A stretch of 64,000 nt of DNA from Nitrospirillum sp034653355 (GTDB lineage: Bacteria > Pseudomonadota > Alphaproteobacteria > Azospirillales > Azospirillaceae). Within the stretch, counting starts at the first letter, position 1, and each line of letters begins with the position of its first letter. Location of the stretch: assembly GCF_034653355.1 (NCBI RefSeq), contig NZ_JAYEER010000002.1, positions 248,001-312,000 on the forward strand, read 5' to 3'. The notes under the pieces were generated by a model, which was given only the letters and a program-made list of their open reading frames with translations, ran no database searches and had not been told where the DNA came from. The position numbers were made by a program, and so were the translations under genes. Shown piece by piece: positions 25,240-33,139 of this stretch.

Positions 25240-25860
25240 TTAAAGATAGACCCAGGGGCGACGTTCCTGGTCAGCCTGGCGCTTCCCCTGGATCCCCGCT
25301 TGGCGCAGCAGCGTCAGGTCGATGGCGTCCAGGCCGTGCAGCAACATCTCCCGCGCCTCCGGCTCGATGCTGAAGGAATGGGTGCCGCCGTCCGGCGCGG
25401 TCACCCTCTGGTGCCGCAGGTCCACCGTCACCAGCCGGGTGCGCGGCGCCTCGGCCACCATGGGAGCGATCCCAGTGATCGCGTCCATGGGCAGTTCCAC
25501 CGGCACGATGCCATTGCGCACGCAGTTGCCGCGGAAGATGGGGTTGAAGGACGGGGCCAGGATGGCGCGGAAGCCATACTCGGCCAGCGCCCAGGCGGCA
25601 TGTTCCCGGCTGGAGCCGCAGCCGAAATTCTCCCCCGCCAGCAGGATGGCCGCCCCCCGGTAGACCGGGTCGTTCAGCACGAAATCCGGGTTGGGATCGC
25701 GGCCGCCCACGGCGGTGTAGCGCCAGCCGGCGAACAGCCCGTCGGCCAGGCCCTTCTTGGAGACGGACGTCATCTCGCGCGAGGGAATGATGGCGTCGGT
25801 GTCGATGTTGGGCCGCAGCAGCGGCACGGCGACGGCGGTCAGGACGGTGAATGGCGTCAT
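25240..25860 (-). CDS. Aconitase-family small subunit (LeuD-like), likely citraconate hydratase
   Basis: 206 aa swivel-domain subunit. It shows NIDTDAIIPSREM, the signature ENFGCGSSREHAAWALAEYG and FRGNCVRNGIVPVELP. The ATG at 25860 gives the normal start; the longer frame upstream belongs to the shifted leuC reading. With LeuC-like proteins this subunit isomerises isopropylmalate or hydrates citraconate to (R)-citramalate. No leuB or leuA is nearby, and the regulon also has a CaiB enzyme and an HMGL-type lyase, so citraconate/citramalate is the better guess. Biosynthetic LeuD cannot be excluded. Confidence 0.85.
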   Translation of the reverse strand: MTPFTVLTAVAVPLLRPNIDTDAIIPSREMTSVSKKGLADGLFAGWRYTAVGGRDPNPDFVLNDPVYRGAAILLAGENFGCGSSREHAAWALAEYGFRAILAPSFNPIFRGNCVRNGIVPVELPMDAITGIAPMVAEAPRTRLVTVDLRHQRVTAPDGGTHSFSIEPEAREMLLHGLDAIDLTLLRQAGIQGKRQADQERRPWVYL

Positions 25861-25861
25861 A

Positions 25862-27272
25862 TCAGACCTCCAGCAGGCGGGGATCGGCCAGGCGGCCGGC
25901 GACGGCCGACGCCGCCACCGTTTCCGGCGATGCCAGGTGGGAGCGGGTTTCCGGCCCCTGCCGGCTTTCGAAATTGCGGTTGGTGGAGGTGACCACGCGC
26001 TGGCGATGACCGAAGCTTTCCCCCGGCGAAGAAACACATGGAGCAGCCGGCCTCCCGCCACTCGAAGCCCGCGTCCAGGAAGACGCGGTCCAGCCCCTCG
26101 GCCTCCGCCTCGGCCTTCACCCGGCTGGAGCCGGGTACGCAGATGGCCCGCACCCCCGCCGCCACCTTGCGCCCGCGCAGCAGGGTCGCCGCCCGGCGCA
26201 GATCCTCCAGCCGGCTGTTGGTGCATGAGCCGATGAAGGCGGCGTCGATGGGCAGACCCGCCAGCGGCGCGCCGGGCGTCACCGCCATGTAGGACAGGGC
26301 GCGGTCATAGGCCTCCCGCGTGTTGTGGTCGGCCACATCCTGGAAAGCGGGCACCGGCTGGTCCAGGGGCACGGCGTGCTGGGGACTGTTGCCCCAGGTG
26401 ATCATGGGCGCCACCGCCCCGGCATCGATGGTGATGGTGCGGTCGAACACGGCACCGTCATCGCTGTACAGCCGCCGCCAGGCGGCAACCGCCTGATCCC
26501 ACCGGGCCCCCTTGGGCGCGTAGGGGCGGCCCTGGAGATAGTCGAACACCACGTCATCCGGGGCGATGATGGCGGTGAAGGCGGCGAATTCCGTCGCCAG
26601 GTTGCACAGGGTCAGCCGTCCCTCGACACTCAGCGCCCGCACCGCCTCCCCGGCGTATTCCACGACATGACCCCTGGCGCCGCCGGCACCGTGGCGGGCC
26701 AGGATGTGAAGCGCCAGGTCCTTGGGCGTGACGCCCTGGGCCAATCGGCCGTTGACCGTCACCCGCATGGTGCGCGGCCGGCGCACCCGCAGGGTGCCCG
26801 TGGCCAGCGCGTGCTCCGCCTCCGTCGAGCCGATGCCCCAGGCCAGCGCGCCCAGCGCCCCCTGGCTGCAGGTGTGGCTGTCGGGGCAGACCAGGGTCAG
26901 GCCGGGCAGGACGATGCCCTGTTCCGGGGAGATGACGTGGACGATGCCCTGGCGCGGGTCGCCCAGGTCGAACAGGGTGATGCCGGCCGCCCGCGCCGCC
27001 GCCCGGGTGGCGGTGATGAAGGCGGTGCCGGTGGGCATGATGGTGCGGTCGCCCCGGCCCGGCAGCGTGTCGACGACATGGTCCATGGTGGCGAAGACTT
27101 GGCCGGGCGCCATGACCTTCCGTCCCGCCGCCGCCAGGCTTTCCAGCGCCACGCCGCCCGTGCGCTCATGCAGCAGCACGCGGTCGACCAGCAGCAGTTC
27201 CGTCCCGCCGCCCAGGTCGGCCACCTGATGCTCCGCCCAGATTTTTTCGAAGATGGTCCGCATGCCTATCAA
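25862..27272 (-). CDS. Aconitase-family large subunit (LeuC-like), frameshifted in a G run
   Basis: LeuC-type large subunit of about 469 aa. It starts MIGMRTIFEKIWAEHQVADLGGGTELLLVDRVLLHE, and its Fe-S cysteines are in FIGSCTNSR and REAGCSMC. After CSMCFFAG the frame is wrong: the G5 run at 26020-26024 (C on the plus strand) has one base more than expected. Removing it restores GESFGHRQRVVTSTNRNFESR and a stop at 25862-25864, just before the LeuD-like start. Uncorrected, the frame ends at 25857 with a scrambled tail. Either a sequencing error or a true lesion; the first is more likely because the partner genes are intact. Confidence 0.85.
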
Positions 27273-27297
27273 CGCCCGCCTGCCAAAGGGTCACTTC

Positions 27298-27321
27298 ATT
27301 TGTTATATTTCTATAACAAAT
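27298..27321. promoter_or_regulatory. HutC/GntR-type operator
   Basis: Perfect 10-bp arms ATTTGTTATA and TATAACAAAT are separated by TTTC. The site lies between the LeuC-like gene (start 27272) and the GntR/UTRA regulator (start 27390). A near-copy is at 29445-29464. The arrangement suits a dimeric HutC-type regulator controlling its own gene and the hydratase unit. Confidence 0.75.
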
Positions 27322-27389
27322 TGTGAGGGCGCGCCAGCCGGTAAAAAACCGCTATAACCCGCAAGGGCACGCAGGACGGAGGGAGGGCG

Positions 27390-28199
27390 GTGGTGAAGGA
27401 AGCCAAGGGGGTCGTGGACCGGCAGGGGGCCGTGCCGCTGTACCATCAACTGTTCCTGACCTTGCGGGACGAGATCACCAGCGGCCAGCGGGCATACGGC
27501 AGCGCCGTGCCCACGGAACTGGACCTGGTGCAGATCTACGGCGTGTCGCGCATCACGGCCCGGCGCTGCCTGGACGAACTGGCGAACAGCGGGCTGGTGG
27601 AACGTCGGCGGCGCATCGGCACCCGCGTGATCTTCCAGACCCCCGTGCGGCCGCTGGAAGCCAACATTGACCAGGCGGTGGATTCACTGGTGGCCTTTGG
27701 CCAGAACACCCAGGTCCGCGTGATCGACATCGCGGAGGAAGCGGCCGGCCCCGCCGTGGCCCAGCGTTTCGGCCTGCCCGCCGGGGCCGCCCTGGTGCGC
27801 GCCGTGCGCGTCCGCTCTCTGGATGGGGCGCCGCTGGGCGAGGTCGTCAGTTATGTGCCCGCCCGCCTGGGGCCGTTGATGACGCGGGAGAACCTGACCA
27901 CCAAGCCCATGCTGGCCCTATTGCGTGGCGCAGGCATCGGCATCGGCCACGCCCGGCAAACCATCGCCGCGGTCTCGGCCGACGCCGCCCTGACCGCCGC
28001 GCTGGAGGTGGAGCCCCGCGCGCCCCTGCTGCGCATCGAGCGGCTGGTCAGCGACAGCGCCGGGCAGCCCATCCTGCTGACCATCGCCCACTACCGCGCC
28101 GACCGCTACCAGATCACGCTGGACCTGGGCGCCGGCGGCGCGGGGGAAGGCGGCGCCCTGGGTACCGCCCTGGATGCCCAAGGCGGCACCCAGGGCTGA
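27390..28199 (+). CDS. GntR family regulator with UTRA domain (HutC subfamily)
   Basis: 269 aa. The GntR winged helix at about 15-85 contains LYHQLFLTLRDEITSG, SAVPTELDLVQIYGVSRITARRCLDELANSGLVERR. A UTRA effector domain follows (VRAVRVRSLDGAPLGEVVSYVP, LLRIERLVSDSAGQPI). Start is GTG at 27390. UTRA regulators sense small acids or sugars. Two matching inverted repeats flank the catabolic units, so it most likely represses the LeuCD-like and CaiB genes and the lyase operon, with an intermediate as inducer. The C-terminal 20 residues are Gly-rich and poorly conserved-looking. Confidence 0.88.
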   Translation: MVKEAKGVVDRQGAVPLYHQLFLTLRDEITSGQRAYGSAVPTELDLVQIYGVSRITARRCLDELANSGLVERRRRIGTRVIFQTPVRPLEANIDQAVDSLVAFGQNTQVRVIDIAEEAAGPAVAQRFGLPAGAALVRAVRVRSLDGAPLGEVVSYVPARLGPLMTRENLTTKPMLALLRGAGIGIGHARQTIAAVSADAALTAALEVEPRAPLLRIERLVSDSAGQPILLTIAHYRADRYQITLDLGAGGAGEGGALGTALDAQGGTQG

Positions 28200-28206
28200 T
28201 GCCGGC

Positions 28207-29397
28207 TTACCCCACCACGCCGCGCGTGCGCCAGGCGCCGATCTCCGCCGCCCCATAGCCCAGGCCGGCCAGGATGTCGTCGGCGTCCGCGCCCGCCTCG
28301 GGGATGTCGTGGTGCAGGCCGGGACGGCGGCCGTTGAATTCCAGCGGCAGGGCCGGCAGCCTGGTGGCGGTGCCGCCGGGGATGGTGACGTCCAGCAGGC
28401 CGCCCTCGGCGTTCAGATGGGCGTCGTCGAACAGTTCGTCCGGCCGGGTGATGGGGGCGAAGGGCAGGCCCACGCCTTCCAGCCGCTCCACCAGGGCGGC
28501 GCGGTCCTCGTTGGCGAACAGGGCGCGCACCCGCGGCAGGATGACGTCGCGCGCCAGCACCCGGTCGTTGTTGCGGGCGTAGGCGGGATTGCCACCAAGG
28601 TCATCCAGGCCGAAGGCCGTGCAGAAGGCCTGCCATTGACCGTCGCTGACCACGCCGACGAACAGCAGTTCCCCTTCCCGTCGGGTCTCGAACACGTCGT
28701 AGATGGCCCAGGCGGACAGGCGCACGGGCATGGGCTGCACCGCCTTCCCCGTCACCGCCTGCTGGGCCATGTGCTGGCCGACCAGGAAGGCCGTGGTCTC
28801 GTAGAGGGAACATTTGACGGCCCCGCCCCGCCCGGTCTGCTGCCGGCGCAGCAGGGCGGCCAGGATGCCGATGACACCGAACATGCCGCCGGTGATGTCC
28901 ACAACCGACGAGCCTGCGCGCAGCGGCCGGCCCGGCGGCCCGGTCATGTAGGCCAGGCCGCCCATCATCTGCGTCACCTCGTCCAGGGCGGTGCGGTGTT
29001 CATAGGGACCCGCCAGGAAGCCCTTGGCCGAGCAGTAGACCAGCCCCGGGTTGCTCTGGGCCAACGCCTCAGGCCCCAGGCCCAGCCGTTCCAGCGTGCC
29101 GGGACGGAAGTTCTCCACCAGCACGTCGGCGCCATCCACCAGGCGCCGGGCGATGGCCAAGCCCTCGGGGCTCTTCAGATCCAGGCACAGGCTGCGCTTG
29201 TTGCGGTTGAACATGGGGAAATAGCCGGCGCCGGAGCCCAGCAGCCGGCGCGTCTGGTCCCCGCCCATGGGTTCCACCTTGATCACCGTGGCGCCCAGGT
29301 CGCCCAGGATCACCCCCACCGACGGCCCCATGACCATGTGGGTGAATTCAACCACCGTGACGCCGGCCAACGGCAGCGCGTCCCTGTCCATATCCAT
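28207..29397 (-). CDS. CaiB/BaiF CoA-transferase, candidate citramalate CoA-transferase
   Basis: 396 aa family III CoA-transferase from ATG at 29397, with GGGAGACAAGA just upstream. Motifs: GVTVVEFTHMVMGP, GDLGATVIKVEP, FNRNKRSLCLDLK and the catalytic Asp in VVDITGG (about 167). It is convergent with the regulator gene (8-bp gap) and divergent from the lyase gene, with a shared operator. In Chloroflexus a CaiB-type enzyme moves CoA from succinyl-CoA to D-citramalate and an HMGL-type lyase splits the product; the same pair occurs here. Substrate is inferred from this parallel. Confidence 0.87.
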   Translation of the reverse strand: MDMDRDALPLAGVTVVEFTHMVMGPSVGVILGDLGATVIKVEPMGGDQTRRLLGSGAGYFPMFNRNKRSLCLDLKSPEGLAIARRLVDGADVLVENFRPGTLERLGLGPEALAQSNPGLVYCSAKGFLAGPYEHRTALDEVTQMMGGLAYMTGPPGRPLRAGSSVVDITGGMFGVIGILAALLRRQQTGRGGAVKCSLYETTAFLVGQHMAQQAVTGKAVQPMPVRLSAWAIYDVFETRREGELLFVGVVSDGQWQAFCTAFGLDDLGGNPAYARNNDRVLARDVILPRVRALFANEDRAALVERLEGVGLPFAPITRPDELFDDAHLNAEGGLLDVTIPGGTATRLPALPLEFNGRRPGLHHDIPEAGADADDILAGLGYGAAEIGAWRTRGVVG

Positions 29398-29444
29398 TCT
29401 TGTCTCCCGCCACATCCGCTTCGGGCTCGACAGGCCCTTTTTAA

Positions 29445-29464
29445 TTGATATAGACTTATAACAA
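29445..29464. promoter_or_regulatory. Second HutC/GntR-type operator
   Basis: TTGATATA, spacer GACT, TATAACAA: the arms match those of the site at 27298-27321 with a single change and the same 4-bp spacer. It lies between the divergent CaiB (start 29397) and HMGL-type (start 29502) genes and therefore can control both. Confidence 0.7.
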
Positions 29465-29501
29465 TAAAACAAGCGAGCCGATGGAGCCGGGAGACAAGAG
29501 C

Positions 29502-30440
29502 ATGGCAGCTGGGGACGTCCTGATCAGTGAGGTGGGGCCGCGCGACGGCCTGCAAAGCATCACCGCCATCATGCCGCTGGCGGCCAAGAAGGCCTGGATC
29601 ACAGCGGAAGCCGCGGCCGGCGTGCGGGAGATCGAGGTGGGCAGCTTCGTGCCGGCCAAGCTGCTGCCGCAGCTGGCGGACACGGCCGAGGTGGTGGCCC
29701 ATGCCAAGACCATCCCCGGCCTGGCCGTCGCGGTGCTGGTGCCCAACGCGCGCGGGGCGGAGGCGGCCATCCAGGCCGGCGCCGACAAGCTGACCCTGCC
29801 TTTGTCAGTGTCGGAGACGCACAGCCTGCGCAACCTGCGCCGCACCCACGCCCAGGTGATCGAGGAGGCGGAGGCCATCGCCGCCATGATCGCCGCCCTG
29901 CCCCCCGACCGGCGCCCGCATTTCGAGGGCAGCCTGTCCACCGCCTTCGGCTGCACCCTGGAAGGCCCCATCCCCGACAGCCAGATCGCCCGCCTGGCGG
30001 AGGAGCTGATGGCCGCTGGCTGTGACGAGGTCGGGCTGTCGGACACGACGGGCTATGCCGATCCGGCCAGCGTGCGCCGCCTGATCAAGCTGGTCCGCGA
30101 CACCGTCGGCGCCGACGCCCTGACCGGCATCCATCTGCACAACACGCGCGGCCTGGGCCTGGCCAACGCCCTGGCGGCGCTGGACGCCGGGCTGACCACA
30201 CTGGACAGCTCGCTGGGGGGCCTGGGCGGCTGCCCCTTCGCGCCCGGCGCCTCCGGCAACATCGTCACCGAGGACCTGGCCTTCATGCTGGAAGCCATGG
30301 GCGTCCGCACGGGCATCGACCTGGACGCCCTGTTCGCCGTGCGGACCATCCTGGCGGACGCGTTGCCGGGCGAACCGCTGTACGGCTTCATTACCGCCGC
30401 CGGCCTGCCATTGGGCTTCAAGCCCGCTGATCACCACTGA
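29502..30440 (+). CDS. HMG-CoA lyase family protein, candidate (R)-citramalyl-CoA lyase
   Basis: 312 aa HMGL-like TIM barrel. It carries SEVGPRDGLQ (metal and base residues), the metal histidines in IHLHNTRGLGLAN and the cysteine loop GGLGGCPFAPGASGN. The ATG at 29502 is preferred (GGGAG eight bases upstream); 29481 is also possible. The family splits 3-hydroxy-3-methylacyl-CoA esters, and one member, R-citramalyl-CoA lyase of Chloroflexus, gives pyruvate and acetyl-CoA. It heads the plus-strand operon with the amidase and the two deacetylase-fold genes. Leucine catabolism is unlikely because no other leucine gene is present. Confidence 0.86.
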   Translation: MAAGDVLISEVGPRDGLQSITAIMPLAAKKAWITAEAAAGVREIEVGSFVPAKLLPQLADTAEVVAHAKTIPGLAVAVLVPNARGAEAAIQAGADKLTLPLSVSETHSLRNLRRTHAQVIEEAEAIAAMIAALPPDRRPHFEGSLSTAFGCTLEGPIPDSQIARLAEELMAAGCDEVGLSDTTGYADPASVRRLIKLVRDTVGADALTGIHLHNTRGLGLANALAALDAGLTTLDSSLGGLGGCPFAPGASGNIVTEDLAFMLEAMGVRTGIDLDALFAVRTILADALPGEPLYGFITAAGLPLGFKPADHH

Positions 30441-30452
30441 GGGAGACGTCGC

Positions 30453-31136
30453 ATGACCATCGTCGGCACGCGCATGATCCGGGATGACCGGACGGCCCGC
30501 CAGATTTTCGAAGACGTGATGGCCAATCCGGCCCGGACCAAGTTCGGCTTCGGCGAGAAACTGGCCATCGTCAACGTGGATTTCCAGAACGCCTATACCC
30601 GCATCGACGAGTTCAAGACGGCTTATGAGACCGATCCCCGGCAGATCGAACATGTGAACCGCATCTCCGCCCTGGCGCGGGCCAAGGGCATGCCGGTCAT
30701 CTGGACCCACGTGGCCTATGCCGAGGATGCCGGCGACGCCGGCGTCTGGGGCACCCGGACCAACACGCCGGACAGCCTGCAGAACATCAAGTACGGCAGC
30801 CGGCGGCACGCCTTCGACGACCGGTGCGACATCGATACGGCCGTCGATGCGATTTACACCAAGCGCATGCCGTCAGCCTTTTTCGAAACGCCGCTGGCCA
30901 GCTATCTGGTCTGGCACAAGGTGGACACGGTCATCGTCACCGGCGGTTCCACCTCCGGCTGCGTGCGGGCGACGGCGGTGGACTCCCTCAGCCGCGGCTA
31001 TCGCACCATCGTTCCCATCGAGACCTGCGCCGACAAGCACGAGAGCTATCACTTCGCCAACCTGACCGACCTGCAGCTGAAATACGCGGATGTTGAGCCG
31101 GTGCAGGCGGTGGTCGATTGGCTGGAGGGGCGGTGA
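30453..31136 (+). CDS. Isochorismatase-fold amidohydrolase (half-amidase/carbamoylsarcosine amidase-like)
   Basis: 227 aa cysteine hydrolase. The catalytic triad is visible: Asp43 in NVDFQN, Lys137 in YTKRMPSAF and Cys170 in TSGCVRAT. Sub-family features (SAFFETPLASYLVWHKVDTVIVTGG) match N-carbamoylsarcosine amidase and maleamate amidase types. It is 12 bases after the lyase gene and overlaps the next gene (TGATG). In this operon it may turn a half-amide such as citraconamate or maleamate into the dicarboxylate used by the LeuCD-like enzyme. This is inference. Confidence 0.85.
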   Translation: MTIVGTRMIRDDRTARQIFEDVMANPARTKFGFGEKLAIVNVDFQNAYTRIDEFKTAYETDPRQIEHVNRISALARAKGMPVIWTHVAYAEDAGDAGVWGTRTNTPDSLQNIKYGSRRHAFDDRCDIDTAVDAIYTKRMPSAFFETPLASYLVWHKVDTVIVTGGSTSGCVRATAVDSLSRGYRTIVPIETCADKHESYHFANLTDLQLKYADVEPVQAVVDWLEGR

Positions 31137-32071
31137 TGGGCACGGCACCCCAAAGCCCCTTGGTCAACGATCCTGGGCTGTACGACTTCCGCCCCTATCG
31201 CGACCGCCACCCCATCCGCTGGCCGGGCGACAAGCCCGTCGCCGTCTGGATCTCGCCCAACCTGGAATTCTACGAGATCGACCCGCCGGCCAACTCGTTC
31301 CGCAAAAGCTGGACCAAGCCCCATCCCGACGTGGTCGGCTACAGCCACCGCGACTACGCCAACCGCGTCGGCCACTGGCGCATGGCGGAAGTGATGGAGC
31401 GCCACGGCTTCAAGGGCACGGTGTCCCTGTCCGTGGCGCTGTGCCAGCACCATCCCGAAGTGGTGGAGAACGCCAACGCCCTGGGCTGGGAGTTCTTCAG
31501 TCACGGCATCTACAACACCCGCTATACCTACGGCATGGATGAGGCCCAGGAACGGGCCATCATGGAAGACAGCATCCGCACGGTGCAGGAGGCCACGGGC
31601 CAGCGCATCCGGGGCTGGCTGGCCCCGGCCCTGACCCACACCACCCGCACCATGGACCTGCTGGCGGAGATGGGCTTCGCCTACACCTGCGACCTGTACC
31701 ACGACGACCAGCCGGGGCCGGTGCATGTGGCACGGGGGCGCCTGGTTTCCATGCCCTACAGCCTGGAGGTCAACGACCACTACGGCTTCGCCGTCTACAA
31801 CATGAGCCCCCGGGAATACGCCGACACCCTGATCCGCCAGTACGAGCGCCTGGCGCGGGAGGGAGAGGCGTCGGGCACGGTGATGTGCATTCCGCTGCAC
31901 AGCTATCTGATCGGCCAGCCGCACCGCATCGGCCCGTTCGAGGAAGTGCTGCGCCACATCGCCGCCGATGGCCGCGCCTGGATCACCCGGGCCGGCGACA
32001 TCGCCGAGCATTTCCTGGCCCACGATTACGACGCGGTGGCGACCGAAACCGCCCACCCGGTAGCGGAGTAA
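31136..32071 (+). CDS. Polysaccharide-deacetylase-fold hydrolase, PuuE/imidase-like (1)
   Basis: 311 aa from ATG 31136, overlapping the amidase stop. The NodB-type barrel shows KPVAVWISPNLEFYE, DYANRVGHWRMAEVMERHGFKGTVSLSVALCQHHPEVVENANALGWEFFSHG and a C-terminal VMCIPLHSYLIGQPHRI. The first metal-type His is in FSHGIYN, but the usual second His four residues later is Asn. That is expected for the PuuE-type metal-independent members, such as allantoinase, rather than peptidoglycan deacetylases. No signal peptide. Probably opens a cyclic amide or imide in the cytosol. Confidence 0.8.
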   Translation: MGTAPQSPLVNDPGLYDFRPYRDRHPIRWPGDKPVAVWISPNLEFYEIDPPANSFRKSWTKPHPDVVGYSHRDYANRVGHWRMAEVMERHGFKGTVSLSVALCQHHPEVVENANALGWEFFSHGIYNTRYTYGMDEAQERAIMEDSIRTVQEATGQRIRGWLAPALTHTTRTMDLLAEMGFAYTCDLYHDDQPGPVHVARGRLVSMPYSLEVNDHYGFAVYNMSPREYADTLIRQYERLAREGEASGTVMCIPLHSYLIGQPHRIGPFEEVLRHIAADGRAWITRAGDIAEHFLAHDYDAVATETAHPVAE

Positions 32072-32077
32072 GCGCCC

Positions 32078-32995
32078 ATGTCCCTTGATCCTTCATATCT
32101 GGAGTATCCCCGCCGCCGCCGGGGCATGGACCATGACCTCTACCCCTGGTCCAACCTGTTCGACCGCCCGGCCGTCAGCTGGCCGGGGGGCAAGGGCGTC
32201 GCCGTCTGCGTCGTGGTCAGCCTGGAATGGTTCCCCCTGACACCGGCGGACAAGCCCTTCCGGGCACCGGGGCATATGCAGACCCCCTTCCCCGACTATC
32301 GCCACTACACCTCCCGCGACTACGGCACCCGCGTCGGCTTCTACCGGCTGCTGGACGCCTTCGCCGCGGTGGGGGCCAAGGTGTCGGTCGCCGTCAACGC
32401 GGCCATCGCCCAGCGCTATCCCGCCGTCATCAGCGAGATCATCGCGGCGGGCCATGAGATCATCGCCCATTCCACCGACATGAACGGCACCATCGCCGCC
32501 GGGCTGGAGGAAGAGGCGGAGCGCGCCCTGATCGGCACCGCGCTGGATGTGCTGGAACAGGCGACGGGCACGCGACCGGCCGGCTGGCTGTCCATCGCCC
32601 GCTCTCAGTCCTGGAACACGCCCCGCCTGCTGGCCGAGGCCGGCGTGCGCTACATGTGCGACTGGGTGAACGACGACCTGCCCTATGCGATGCGGACCCC
32701 GGCTGGCGACATCATGAACCTGCCGCTGAGCCACGAGCTATCCGACCGGCAGATCGTGAACGTGCTGCAGCAGTCGGCGGACAGCTACGTGCGGCAGATC
32801 CAGGACGCCTACGCCTGGCTGGACCAGGAAGCCCGCACTTACGGCCGGCGCCTGCTGCCGCTGCAGGTGACGCCCTACATTCTGGGCCTGCCCTACCGCA
32901 TCGACGCCTTCGACGGTCTGCTGCGCTGGCTGAAAGACCAGGACAACGCCTGGTTCGCCACCGGGTCGGAGGTGGTCGGCGCCACGCCGCGCTGA
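32078..32995 (+). CDS. Polysaccharide-deacetylase-fold hydrolase, PuuE/imidase-like (2)
   Basis: 305 aa, paralogous to the preceding protein in order and length. It has GVAVCVVVSLEWFP, DYGTRVGFYRLLDAFAAVGAKVSVAVNAAIAQRYP, HEIIAHSTDMN (no second metal His at +4) and LPLQVTPYILGLPYRID. It lacks a signal peptide and starts six bases after the first paralogue stops. Two such subunits in tandem may form a hetero-oligomer or act on successive substrates. It is the last gene of the operon and is followed by a strong terminator. Confidence 0.8.
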   Translation: MSLDPSYLEYPRRRRGMDHDLYPWSNLFDRPAVSWPGGKGVAVCVVVSLEWFPLTPADKPFRAPGHMQTPFPDYRHYTSRDYGTRVGFYRLLDAFAAVGAKVSVAVNAAIAQRYPAVISEIIAAGHEIIAHSTDMNGTIAAGLEEEAERALIGTALDVLEQATGTRPAGWLSIARSQSWNTPRLLAEAGVRYMCDWVNDDLPYAMRTPAGDIMNLPLSHELSDRQIVNVLQQSADSYVRQIQDAYAWLDQEARTYGRRLLPLQVTPYILGLPYRIDAFDGLLRWLKDQDNAWFATGSEVVGATPR

Positions 32996-33010
32996 TCCTT
33001 TTCAACGCAA

Positions 33011-33051
33011 AAAAGCCCCGCGTGGGAGATCATCCCGCGCGGGGTTTTTCC
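33011..33051. terminator. Bidirectional rho-independent terminator
   Basis: CCCCGCGTGGG, loop AGATCAT, CCCGCGCGGGG forms an 11-bp stem (one T:G pair). An A run lies on the left (33011-33016) and a T run on the right (33047-33051), so it works for both the plus operon ending at 32995 and the convergent TBDR gene. Confidence 0.88.
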
Positions 33052-33139
33052 TTTGGGCAAACCGGATGGGCCATCCCGGATGCTGAAATGGGAACGGCCC
33101 CGCTGATGCGGGGCCGCCCGAAGGTGTCGAAAACCGGGA

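Noticed and set aside
25240..27272. Leucine biosynthesis leuCD
   Set aside because: No leuA or leuB nearby; a HutC-type regulator and shared operators with CaiB and HMGL-type genes favour a catabolic role. Kept as an alternative.
33030..33139. Extended C terminus of the TBDR gene reading to 33030
   Set aside because: It arises only after the frameshift at 33239; the corrected frame ends at 33140 with the expected terminal Phe.
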